A stretch of DNA of 36,567 bases, taken from an uncultured Clostridium sp. Its GTDB lineage: Bacteria > Bacillota > Clostridia > TANB77 > CAG-508. Below the pieces are notes generated by a model. The model saw only the letters and a list, made by a program, of their open reading frames with translations, was not told the origin of the DNA and did no database searches. Below, piece by piece: positions 25,988 through 35,288 of this stretch. The DNA lies in assembly GCA_948472955.1 (NCBI GenBank), contig CAOKVW010000007.1:1-36567 (forward strand), read 5' to 3'. The translations under genes were made by a program, and so were the position numbers. Each line of letters begins with the position of its first letter. Position 1 is the first letter of the stretch.

Positions 25988-26830
25988 TATTGTATACAAG
26001 AGGCTGACAAGCCCAATTTTATTTTTAAAATATTTAATGTGATTCAATTAAGAGAAGACAAAATTATTTTGCCAATTGGAGCAGAAAAAATATCCAGCAG
26101 AAAAGCATTTAAATTAGCCAGAAAAACAAAAAAGATATTAGATAAAACAATTAGTAAAAGAATTGTGATTAGTCAAAACATACAAAAGCAACAAGAGTAT
26201 GTCAATTTATTACATTCTTATTCTTTGGAAATAGCAGAAGGAAAATGGCTATTTGAAGCACTTTCTAGCAAAGTGTTAGATTATATTTTAGGAAAAAAAC
26301 AAATGAAAAAAGAAGAAACACAAATATCTATTTTAGTCAACGATGTAACAGAAAATATGCTGGCTAATATAAGAAAAATAGCAAAAGAATATAAAAGAAT
26401 TAATATCGTAACCAATCATATTCAAAAATTTAGAAAGATAGAAAAACAAATATTGGAACAAGATGGTATCATGATAACAGTAGGCAATAATAAAAGAAAA
26501 GGTTTAGCAAAGTCTAACTTGATTTTAAATGTGGATTTTCCTTCTGAATTAATCAATCAATATAATATTTATGAAAATGCAATTATTGTTAATCTTAGAG
26601 GAAATGTAAAAATAGAAAAGAAAAGGTTTAATGGAATATGTATCAATGATTATGAGATAGAATTCCAAGACAGAGAGGAATTTGATTATGATAAAAATAC
26701 AAAATATAAAGCATCGGAAATATATGAGGCTCAAATGAATAAAAAACAACCTTTTCAAGAAATTATGAAACAAGTGGAAAAAGATAGAGTGAGGATTGTT
26801 CAATTGGTTGGAATGAATACTATTGTTTAA
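25985..26830 (+). CDS. Unknown protein, possible Rossmann-like fold
   Basis: About 281 residues from a TTG at 25985, which has GAAGGTG at good distance; an in-frame ATG at 25970 lies inside the terminator stem with a ribosome site that is too close. Alternating beta and alpha segments (ISILVNDVTENMLANIRKIA; RINIVTNHIQKF; GIMITVGNN; NLILNVDFPSE; AIIVNLRGNV) suggest a nucleotide-type fold, but the usual glycine-rich loop is missing. There is no membrane segment or signal peptide. I do not recognise the family. Confidence 0.6.
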   Translation: MYCIQEADKPNFIFKIFNVIQLREDKIILPIGAEKISSRKAFKLARKTKKILDKTISKRIVISQNIQKQQEYVNLLHSYSLEIAEGKWLFEALSSKVLDYILGKKQMKKEETQISILVNDVTENMLANIRKIAKEYKRINIVTNHIQKFRKIEKQILEQDGIMITVGNNKRKGLAKSNLILNVDFPSELINQYNIYENAIIVNLRGNVKIEKKRFNGICINDYEIEFQDREEFDYDKNTKYKASEIYEAQMNKKQPFQEIMKQVEKDRVRIVQLVGMNTIV

Positions 26831-26843
26831 GACATAGGACATA

Positions 26844-27079
26844 GGACATGGGGACGTAGATAATGTCCCTATCATAAATAATGCATCAATTTAATGTGTT
26901 ATCTATTATTTTTTTACACCTTGTGTGTCGCAACCTTGAGTTCTTTAACATAGTAGGTTGCTCCAATCGCACTCGCCAAAGGCTCGTTTGTTCGCTTACG
27001 CGGTGTTGCAAAAATAATAGATAACACATTAAGTTAGCAATTTTGAGTATTTAGGGACATTATCTACGTCCCCATGTCC
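26844..27079. repeat. Nested palindromic element E
   Basis: The outer arms (26844-26871 and 27052-27079) are the same 28 bases as element D. Inside them is a second inverted pair, TTAATGTGTTATCTATTATT (26891) and its inverse (ending 27032), and inside that a GC-richer core (26916-27006) related to element C. The three-layer order suggests one element inserted into another. It fills the 358-base gap before the PBP gene together with an AT-rich stretch that contains a TATAAT-like box near 27137. Confidence 0.75.
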
Positions 27080-27188
27080 TCTGTCTCCAAAATCATTTCT
27101 TAAAAATTCTAATAAATGCTTTCCTTTTTTTAAAAAATATAATATAATGTATTTGTCAAATTATAAAATTGGCAAGGGGGAAACAAAA

Positions 27189-29849
27189 ATGCCAAGTAAT
27201 AAGGGAAAACATACGGATAATAGAGAAAAGACGAAACCACGTAAAGTAGCCAATAATAAAAAAAGAGAAACGATGCAAAAGAAGAAATCAGGAACCAAGA
27301 CACAAGCGAAGAAACCAGAAGTTAGAAAGTCACAAAAGAATAAATTTTCGAATCGACATCCAAAATTAGTATTAACATTGAAAATAATGTTAGTTCTATT
27401 TTTGTTGTTATGCGTGATTGGAGCGGGAATTGTTGCAGGAATGTTTTTTGGACTATTTGGTGATGAATTTGAAATCACAAAAGAAGAATTAAAAATAGGA
27501 GCAGCCAATTCGGTTATTGTAGATAATAATGGAGCGGTTATTGCTAACTTAAGTGGTGACGAAAAGAGAAAAGTTATTACATTAGAGGATATGGCAGATT
27601 ATTTACCAAAAGCCTATGTAGCAATTGAAGATGAGAGATATTATAAACATAGTGGAGTCGATTTTAAAAGAACAGCAGGAGCGATTGTAAATACAGTGTT
27701 TAGAAAGAGTTCTTATGGAGGAAGTACCATTACACAACAATTGGTAAAAAATATTACAAAAGATGATGAAGCATCTGGTATGGAAGGCATTATGAGAAAG
27801 GTAAAAGAATGGGCAAAAGCCTACCAAGTAGAAAGAATGATATCCAAAGACCAGATTTTGGAGTTGTATTTAAACATTTTATTTGTAGGTTCTAGCAATT
27901 TACATGGTGTGGAATTAGGAGCAGAGTACTATTTTAATAAAAGTGCAAAAGATTTAGATTTAGCAGAATGTGCTTTTATGGCAGGAATTAATAGTTCGCC
28001 AAATGCTTATGACCCATTTGATGCCAGTAAAGATAACACAGAAAAAATAAAGAATAAAACAAAAACGGTTTTAGCCAAAATGAAGGAACTTGGTTATGTG
28101 ACAGACCAACAAGAATATGATACAGCCATTGCAAAAACAGAAGCAGGATTACCATTCCAAAAAGGTGAAATGACAACATCTTCTGGTTATTCTTATCATA
28201 CAGATGCTGTTATCGAACAAGTTATTTCACAGGTTATGGAAGAAAAAGATATTTCTAGGGAACTTGCTCGAAATTATGTATATAGTAGTGGGCTTACGAT
28301 TTATTCGACAGTAGATGCTGGCATTCAAACACGACTAGAACAAGAAACCTTAAAAGATACTTATATCCGAGCAGGAAGAGATAAAAATGATAATGGCACT
28401 TTAAAAAATGAGCATACACAAGCAGCAATTGTAGTAATAGACCATAAAACAGGAAATGTTTTAGGGGTTTCAGGAGGATTAGGACAAAAAACAGGAGCTA
28501 ACTTAAATAGGGCAACTCAGAGTAAAAGACAACCGGGTTCTTCTATCAAACCGATTGCAGATATAGCACCAGCTTTGCAAGAAAAAGTGATTACACCAGC
28601 GACAGTATACAATGATGTATTAACTGATTTTAATGGTTACCAACCTAAAAATGATGGTCATAATTACAGAGGTTTAATCAATATTCGAGATATTATTGCT
28701 TACTCCCAAAATGTACCAGAAGTGAAAATTATGAAAGAATTAACACCTGGTAAATCCATTGATTATTTACGAAACTTTGGTGTTACTTCATTGTATAAAG
28801 CAGAAGATAATCCTGTACATAATGACGAGAATTTGCCAATTGCTATTGGAGGATTGACAGAGGGAATTAGTCCATTAGAAATGGCGGGTGCTTATGCAAC
28901 GATTGCTAATAATGGTGAATATATTAAACCAACCTTCTATACAAAAGTGCTAGATACGAATGGAAATACGGTATTGGTACCAGAACAAGAAAAAAGAAGA
29001 GTCATATCAGAACAAAATGCTTATCTTGTTAAATCTATCTTACAAGAACCAGTTAAAAAAGGAACGGCGACTTATTGTGCCATAGCTGACATGGATGTAG
29101 CAGCAAAAACAGGTACAACCGATAATAGTACCGATAGATGGCTTTGCGGATTTACACCATATTATACAGCGGCATGTTGGTTTGGTTATGACCAACAAGA
29201 AGAGGTAACAGGATTTGCTGTCAATCCAGCAGGACAAATTTGGGATGCGATTATGACAGATATTCACAAAGGATTAGCTGGTAGTACTTTTACGAAACCA
29301 AATGGTATTGTGGAACAAGCGGTTTGTAAATCAACAGGATGTTTAGCAACGACAGGATGCCCTGCCTATACAGAAATGTTTACAGCAGATAATTTGCCAG
29401 AAAAATGCGAAGGAAAAAGGAGTTCACAAACAATTTGTTCGGAATCAGGGAAAGTAGCAACGCCATATTGCTCACAATATGTAGCAACCAGTGTGAATAA
29501 TTATGGGGGATTTGTACCAAAAGAAAAATTGCAGTTATGGAAGGCGGTTAGTGGTTCTAATTATTCGGGAAAGGGTAAAATAACAGAGACTTGTCCAATT
29601 CATACCAAACCAAAGGAAGAGGAAAAACCAAAACCAAAAGAGAATAAAGTAGATAATAAAAAAAATAATACAGCCAATAAACCTCCAGTAAATACGAATA
29701 ACACAAATACGAATACCAATAAAACAACCAGTACGAATAAAACAAATACCAATAGTTCAATTACCACAACACCTACTCAAAAACCAGATGCTGGAACTAC
29801 TAATACCAATGGTTCAACAAGTACTCTCCAAAAGCCAGGAAATCAGTAA
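27189..29849 (+). CDS. Class A penicillin-binding protein (PBP1a type)
   Basis: 886 residues from the ATG at 27189 (AAGGGGG site); the ATG at 27147 has no such site. A long basic cytoplasmic tail (about 1-60) is followed by one membrane helix (about 62-87). The transglycosylase domain has EDERYYKHSGVDF, GGSTITQQLVKN and LELYLNILFVG. The transpeptidase domain has S451-S-I-K454, S506-Q-N508 and K640-T-G-T. A cysteine-containing region (about 710-780) and a Thr/Asn/Lys-rich tail follow. It polymerises and cross-links peptidoglycan. It is an isolated gene after element E. Confidence 0.92.
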   Translation: MPSNKGKHTDNREKTKPRKVANNKKRETMQKKKSGTKTQAKKPEVRKSQKNKFSNRHPKLVLTLKIMLVLFLLLCVIGAGIVAGMFFGLFGDEFEITKEELKIGAANSVIVDNNGAVIANLSGDEKRKVITLEDMADYLPKAYVAIEDERYYKHSGVDFKRTAGAIVNTVFRKSSYGGSTITQQLVKNITKDDEASGMEGIMRKVKEWAKAYQVERMISKDQILELYLNILFVGSSNLHGVELGAEYYFNKSAKDLDLAECAFMAGINSSPNAYDPFDASKDNTEKIKNKTKTVLAKMKELGYVTDQQEYDTAIAKTEAGLPFQKGEMTTSSGYSYHTDAVIEQVISQVMEEKDISRELARNYVYSSGLTIYSTVDAGIQTRLEQETLKDTYIRAGRDKNDNGTLKNEHTQAAIVVIDHKTGNVLGVSGGLGQKTGANLNRATQSKRQPGSSIKPIADIAPALQEKVITPATVYNDVLTDFNGYQPKNDGHNYRGLINIRDIIAYSQNVPEVKIMKELTPGKSIDYLRNFGVTSLYKAEDNPVHNDENLPIAIGGLTEGISPLEMAGAYATIANNGEYIKPTFYTKVLDTNGNTVLVPEQEKRRVISEQNAYLVKSILQEPVKKGTATYCAIADMDVAAKTGTTDNSTDRWLCGFTPYYTAACWFGYDQQEEVTGFAVNPAGQIWDAIMTDIHKGLAGSTFTKPNGIVEQAVCKSTGCLATTGCPAYTEMFTADNLPEKCEGKRSSQTICSESGKVATPYCSQYVATSVNNYGGFVPKEKLQLWKAVSGSNYSGKGKITETCPIHTKPKEEEKPKPKENKVDNKKNNTANKPPVNTNNTNTNTNKTTSTNKTNTNSSITTTPTQKPDAGTTNTNGSTSTLQKPGNQ

Positions 29850-29874
29850 AAAATAAAAGAAAGAGGTAGACATT

Positions 29875-31263
29875 TTGGATATTTATTTTTACAATACGTT
29901 GACAAAAACAAAAGAGAAATTTCAGCCAATCGATGAGAAAGAGGTAAAAATCTATTCTTGTGGACCAACGGTTTACAAAGATGCTACCATTGGAAACATG
30001 AGAACCAACCTATTTCAAGATGTTTTAAGAAGAACTTTAAGGTATAATGGTTATGCCTTAAAACATGCTATGAACATAACAGATGTTGGACATTTAGTTT
30101 CGGATGGTGATGAAGGGGAAGACAAAATGTTAAAATCAGCGAGAGAAGAACATAAGTCACCAATGGAAATTGCCGAACATTATACTCAATTATTTTTCCA
30201 AGATTTACAAGCTTTAAATATCGAAACACCTGAAATTGTTTGCAAAGCGACAGACCATATTCAGGATATGTTATCCTATGTAGAAGCATTAATGGAAAAA
30301 GGATATGCCTATGAAACTTCAACAGCGATTTATTTTGATATAGCGAAATTAGACCAATATCCCATTTTATCTGCTATTGATTTAGATGAGCAAAAAGCAG
30401 GTGCTAGAGTAAATGTCGACCCAGAAAAAAGAAGCCCCTATGATTTTGCATTATGGATTAAAGCCCCTGAAAATCATTTAATGAAATGGGATAGCCCATG
30501 GGGATTAAGTTATCCAGGATGGCATATTGAATGCTCTAGCATGGGGCAAAAATATTTAGGAGAACAATTTGATATTCATACAGGAGGAATTGACTTAATA
30601 CCAACGCATCATGAAAATGAAATCGCACAAAGCAAAGGAAAATGTGGAAAAGTACCTGCTAATTATTGGATGCATGGAGAATACTTGCTAATTGACGGTG
30701 GAAAAATGTCAAAAAGCTTGGGCAATGTGTATTTAATAAAGGATTTGATAGAAAAAGGATATGACCCATTGGTATATCGATTATTTAGTTTTTCGAGCCA
30801 TTATCGAAATAAACTGAATTTTACTTGGGATGCAATGGAGGCATCTTATAAGTCATTGGAGAGACTAAAAAATGGCTATCAATTGCATTTAACAGGAAAA
30901 GACAAAATAGAAAATGATAAGATAGAAGCATGGGAGAAAAAATTTCATGAGACTATTAATGATGATTTAAATATGCCAGCAGCAATGGGAGTGGTTTGGG
31001 AAGTAGTAAGACAAGAAAAGAAATCTCCTAAATTGGCAGAGTTATTGGCTAAGTTTGATACGGTTTTGGGATTAAAAATAGAAGAGGCTATGCCAAAACA
31101 ACAAGATGATATACCACAAGAAATTTTAGATTTAGTGGAAGAAAGAAAACAAGCAAGAGCGAATAAAGATTGGGCAAAATCGGATGAGTTAAGAGATTTA
31201 ATTCAAAACAAAGGCTATGAAATAAAAGACACAAAAGAGGGAGCAGAAATAAGGAAAATATAA
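29875..31263 (+). CDS. cysS: Cysteinyl-tRNA synthetase
   Basis: 462 residues from a TTG start behind AAAGAGGTAG. The N-terminal SCGPTVY cysteine, WHIECSSM and HHENE give the zinc site, and KMSKSLGN is the second catalytic signature. The first one reads ATIGN instead of the usual HIGN, so the leading histidine of HIGH is replaced by threonine. The C-terminal helical domain (ERKQARANKDWAKSDELRD) is typical. It is first in the cysS-galE-argS run, 33 bases before galE. Confidence 0.93.
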   Translation: MDIYFYNTLTKTKEKFQPIDEKEVKIYSCGPTVYKDATIGNMRTNLFQDVLRRTLRYNGYALKHAMNITDVGHLVSDGDEGEDKMLKSAREEHKSPMEIAEHYTQLFFQDLQALNIETPEIVCKATDHIQDMLSYVEALMEKGYAYETSTAIYFDIAKLDQYPILSAIDLDEQKAGARVNVDPEKRSPYDFALWIKAPENHLMKWDSPWGLSYPGWHIECSSMGQKYLGEQFDIHTGGIDLIPTHHENEIAQSKGKCGKVPANYWMHGEYLLIDGGKMSKSLGNVYLIKDLIEKGYDPLVYRLFSFSSHYRNKLNFTWDAMEASYKSLERLKNGYQLHLTGKDKIENDKIEAWEKKFHETINDDLNMPAAMGVVWEVVRQEKKSPKLAELLAKFDTVLGLKIEEAMPKQQDDIPQEILDLVEERKQARANKDWAKSDELRDLIQNKGYEIKDTKEGAEIRKI

Positions 31264-31295
31264 TGAAAAAACGTAAGAAAGGTGGAGATTGAGAA

Positions 31296-32309
31296 ATGGC
31301 AGTTTTATTACCAGGAGGAGCAGGATTTATTGGAAGTCACACTGCGGTAGAATTATTAGAACAAGGAAAAGAAATTATTATTCTAGATAACTTTTCCAAT
31401 AGTAATGCAAAAGTATTAGAATCCATTAAAAAGATAACAGGAAAAGATTTTAAATTTTATGAAATGGATTATAAAAATAGGGAGCAACTAGAGAAGGTAT
31501 TTGAAGAAAATCAAATTGAGGCAGTGATTAATTTTGCTGGTTATAAAGCAGTAGGAGAATCGGTTCAAAAACCAATTGAATACTATCATAATAATATTTC
31601 AGGAGCATTAGTGTTATTAGACACGATGAGAAAATATGGTTGTAAAAAATTCATCTTTAGTTCTTCTGCTACTGTATATGGAGAACCAGAAACCATTCCT
31701 TTAACAGAAGAATGTAGGACGGGAGGAACAACGAATCCATATGGTACGACTAAATTATTTATTGAACAAATTCTAAAAGATATTTATCAATCAGATAACA
31801 CATGGGATATTTGCATTTTAAGATATTTCAATCCAGTAGGAGCTCATGAAAGTGGATTAATTGGAGAAGAACCACAAGGTATTCCGAATAACTTAATGCC
31901 ATATATTGTTCGCGTAGCCAATGGACAATTAAAAGAGTTATCTGTATTTGGGAATGACTATGATACACCAGATGGAACTGGTGTTAGAGATTATATCCAT
32001 GTAGTAGATTTAGCCAAAGGACATTTAAAAGCTTTAAATAAATTAGATAAAGAAGGACAAGGCTTATATATCTATAATTTAGGAACAGGGACAGGTTATA
32101 GTGTATTAGATATGGTGAAAGCATTTGAAAAGGCAACTGGTAAACCAGTGCCTTACCAAATAGCACCTAGAAGAGCAGGAGATATTGCTACTTGCTATGC
32201 AGACCCTCAAAAAGCAAAGAGTGAGTTAGGTTGGGAAGCAACCAAAACATTAGAGGATATGTGCCGAGATGCTTGGCATTATATTGTGAGACAAGAGGGA
32301 CAGGTTTGA
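31296..32309 (+). CDS. galE: UDP-glucose 4-epimerase
   Basis: 337 residues of the extended short-chain dehydrogenase family: GGAGFIGSH (NAD loop), NFAGYKAVGES, the catalytic SSSATVYG and the Y-x3-K in PYGTTK, followed by ILRYFNPVGAH and GTGVRDYIHVVDLA. It interconverts UDP-glucose and UDP-galactose (or the GlcNAc forms) for surface sugars. GGTGGAGA is the ribosome site. The gap to argS is 20 bases. Confidence 0.92.
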   Translation: MAVLLPGGAGFIGSHTAVELLEQGKEIIILDNFSNSNAKVLESIKKITGKDFKFYEMDYKNREQLEKVFEENQIEAVINFAGYKAVGESVQKPIEYYHNNISGALVLLDTMRKYGCKKFIFSSSATVYGEPETIPLTEECRTGGTTNPYGTTKLFIEQILKDIYQSDNTWDICILRYFNPVGAHESGLIGEEPQGIPNNLMPYIVRVANGQLKELSVFGNDYDTPDGTGVRDYIHVVDLAKGHLKALNKLDKEGQGLYIYNLGTGTGYSVLDMVKAFEKATGKPVPYQIAPRRAGDIATCYADPQKAKSELGWEATKTLEDMCRDAWHYIVRQEGQV

Positions 32310-32329
32310 AATGTCTCAAAGGAGGAAAC

Positions 32330-34037
32330 ATGACAAATTTTAAACAAGAAATTGCGAAACAAATTGCCAAAGCAACTAATTTAGATGAAAAAGAATTAGA
32401 AGCATACATAGAAATACCAAAAGACGTAAAAAATGGGGACTATGCATTTCCCTGTTTTCGTCTTGCCAAAGAGTTGAAAAAAGCACCGCCACAAATAGCC
32501 AATGAAATAAAAGACAAGTTAGTAATGGATGAAGCCATCATAGAAAAAGTAGAGGTGTTAGGTGGCTATCTGAATTTTTATAGCAATGGACAAGCTTTAG
32601 CCAAAGAAGTATTAACAGAGATAGATAAAAACGAAGCATATGGAAAATCAGAAATGGGAAAAGGCAAAAATATTTTAGTAGAATATTCTTCTCCTAATAT
32701 TGCCAAACCATTCCATATTGGGCATTTAAGAACAACAGTGATAGGGTCAGCTTTATATAACATATATCAATATTTAGGATATCATACCATTGGTATGAAT
32801 CATTTAGGAGACTATGGGACACAATTTGGAAAATTGATAGAAGGTTACAAAAGATGGGGGAATGAATATAATTTAGACGACAATCCTATTGAAGAATTAA
32901 TGAAAATCTATGTTAGAATTAATGAACTTTGTAAAGAAGATGAAACGGTTCTAGATGCTTGTAGAGAGAACTTTCGATTATTAGAACAAAAGGATAGCTA
33001 TTGTGTAGAATTGTGGGAAAGATTTAAAGCAGTCAGCTTAAAGGAATTTCAAAAAATCTATGATATGCTAGGCATTCGGGTTTGATGCTGTAATTGGAGA
33101 ATCTTTTTACATTGATAAAATGGATAAGGTTTATGAATTATTGGAACAAGCTAATGTTTTACAAGAATCAGAAGGAGCTCAAATTGTTGATTTAGAAGAT
33201 AAAGGATTAGGTGTTTGCATGATAAAAAAATCCAACGGTTCTAGCATCTATGTCACAAGAGATTTAGCTGCTATTCGTTATCGAGCAGAGACATATGATT
33301 TTGATAAATCTTTATATGTGGTAGCTTATGAACAAGCTTTGCATTTTAAACAATTATTTGAAGTGGCTAAGTATTTGGATATACCAGAAAAATGCAAACA
33401 AGGACTAAGACATGTACAATATGGCATGGTACGTTTAAGCACAGGAAAGATGTCTACGAGAGAAGGCAATGTGATTAAAGTGGAAGATTTATTAACAGAA
33501 GCGATTAGCAGAGTAGAGGATGTCATAAAAGAAAAGAATCCAGAAATGGAACATCCAGAAATAGAAGCGAAAAAAATTGGAATAGGAGCCGTTATTTTCC
33601 ATAATTTAGCCAATACCATTATCAAAGACCAAGTATTTGATTGGGATAATGTATTGAATTTTCAAGGAGAAACAGGACCTTATATTCAATATACTTATGT
33701 AAGAACGAAAAGTGTATTAGAAAAAGTGGGATATTTGCCAAAAGTGGAGGAAATTAATACAGAAAAGTTATTAGATGAGTATTCACAAGCTGTTCTTAAG
33801 TTGATTTATGCTTTTCAAGATGTTTTAATACAGGTAACAGAGAAGGACGAGCCTTCTATTTTAGCAAGATATTTGATTGATTTGGCTAAGGCGTTTAGTA
33901 GTTTTTATAATGAGAATAAAATTATGGTCGAGGATAAAGAGTTGCAAGATGCTAGAGTTTACCTAACCTATAGTGTTGGCAAGGTTTTGAAAATAGGTGC
34001 AGGTTTATTGGGTATTGAAATGCCAAATAAGATGTAG
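32330..34037 (+). CDS. argS: Arginyl-tRNA synthetase (+1 frame change at CGG 33077)
   Basis: The ATG at 32330 with AAAGGAGG four bases before it gives TNFKQEIAKQIAKATNL. The N-terminal tRNA-binding domain is followed by SSPNIAKPFHIGHLRTT (HIGH motif). At codon 250 the frame reads CGG (33077-33079), Val, then TGA, ending the zero-frame product before the second half of the active site. Skipping one base of CGGG restores FDAVIGESFYIDKM without a gap, then KMSTREGN (KMSKS counterpart) and the C-terminal DALR anticodon-binding domain to 34037. The full product is 568 residues, normal for the family. A cell needs this enzyme, so the shift must occur often, or else the extra base is an error. An arginine codon as shift site in the arginine enzyme suggests possible autoregulation. 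Confidence 0.92.
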
Positions 34038-34070
34038 TTTTATGTACAATAAAAGGAAAGGGGAAAAAGT

Positions 34071-35234
34071 ATGAAATGTATTTTAATGAACAAGAATACT
34101 AAAGTTGCAACAATTGAGATAGATACAAAATTTAATATAATAAAAAAAATTTACAAAATACATAATATTGCATATGCTCCTCTTTTATTGAAAAATGCAG
34201 TAGAAGATAAATCATTAAACAATGAAAAGGAATTAAATAAATGGTTTAAAGGAAGAGGAATACCTTCATGGAGAAAAGATATAGAAAATTTATTAGAAAA
34301 GTTAAATATAAGTTCTCCGGAAGAATTACTAAATAAAGCATATGCATTATCACTTTCAGACCAATATTGGATAAAAGAACTAAAACAAAATGTTGAGTGG
34401 GAAAACATTAATTTTTTTACAAATGATTTTAAATATAAAGGTTATCTAAATATTTCTTTTTCATCATCATCTAATGAGGCAATAGATATAAAATCTCCTA
34501 ATAATACAACAGATGGAATGCTTCAAAAAGCGTGGATTATTGAAAAAGGAAAGAGAGTACTAGTAAAAGGAACTTATTCACCAAGTATGCAAGAGCCAAT
34601 TAATGAGTGGCTTGTATCACAACTATGTAAGAGATTAGGTTTTAATTATTGTAAATACGATATCGATATCATTGATAAAAAAATAGTTTCTAAATGTGAG
34701 TGCTTTATTAAAGAGAATGAAGAAATAATTACTGCATATGATATTTATCATTCAGAAAAAAAAGATAATCATACAAATGACTTTGATTATTATACCAATA
34801 TTTTATTAAAACATGGAATCAATCATGCAAAAGAAGAATTAGAAAATATGTTTTTTATAGATTACCTAGTAATGAATTTTGATAGACATTTAAAAAACTT
34901 TGGGATAATACGTAATGTAGAAACACTAGAATGGGAAAAAGTAACTCCTATATTTGATACAGGAGAATGTATGGAATGTGATAAAACATTAGATGAAATT
35001 AATTTTTATGATAGAACAGGAAAATTCTTTTCATCGGTAGAAATGCCATTTTCAAAATATTTAAATTATATTAATGTAGCAAAATTTGATATTTCAAAAC
35101 TGGATGGTTTAGTTGAGGAATACAAAAGTAAGTTAATAGAATATAGAAAATATACAGATATAACAGATAAACGAATCGATAAATTAACAACAGGATTACA
35201 ATATAGAATAGATAGTATTAAAGCTTGTAAATAA
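34071..35234 (+). CDS. HipA-like kinase without HipB partner
   Basis: 387 residues. The second half contains RVLVKGTYSPSMQEP (ATP-loop region), NEWLVSQLCKRLGF, NFDRHLKNFGI (the HipA catalytic loop NxDRHxxNFG) and PIFDTGEC (metal-binding D). This is the HipA/CtkA Ser/Thr kinase fold. The gene stands alone: no hipB-like HTH gene precedes it, and the spacing to argS is 33 bases. The sequence is more AT-rich than the genes around it, so horizontal acquisition is possible. It might be a toxin kinase or a regulatory kinase of the HipA-like clostridial group. GGAAAGGGGA is the ribosome site. Confidence 0.72.
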   Translation: MKCILMNKNTKVATIEIDTKFNIIKKIYKIHNIAYAPLLLKNAVEDKSLNNEKELNKWFKGRGIPSWRKDIENLLEKLNISSPEELLNKAYALSLSDQYWIKELKQNVEWENINFFTNDFKYKGYLNISFSSSSNEAIDIKSPNNTTDGMLQKAWIIEKGKRVLVKGTYSPSMQEPINEWLVSQLCKRLGFNYCKYDIDIIDKKIVSKCECFIKENEEIITAYDIYHSEKKDNHTNDFDYYTNILLKHGINHAKEELENMFFIDYLVMNFDRHLKNFGIIRNVETLEWEKVTPIFDTGECMECDKTLDEINFYDRTGKFFSSVEMPFSKYLNYINVAKFDISKLDGLVEEYKSKLIEYRKYTDITDKRIDKLTTGLQYRIDSIKACK

Positions 35235-35253
35235 AAATAATAAATAGTATAAT
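35225..35253 (+). promoter_or_regulatory. Promoter of the LCP gene
   Basis: TTGTAA (35225-35230), a 17-base spacer, TATAAT (35248-35253). The -35 box overlaps the last codons of the HipA-like gene. Confidence 0.7.
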
Positions 35254-35288
35254 AGTAATAAATTAAAAGTAAGGACGGAGGAATAAAA

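Noticed and set aside
11136..33079. Explaining the four split genes as pseudogenes or random assembly indels
   Set aside because: All four are essential-type genes with no second copy in the window and fully conserved sequence on both sides. The breaks coincide with the only in-frame CGG codons, while all other genes are open. Reads could still overturn this, so it stays as the stated refutation.
11136..33079. Reassignment of CGG to another amino acid
   Set aside because: A changed meaning would not restore the frame; one extra base has to be passed in each case.
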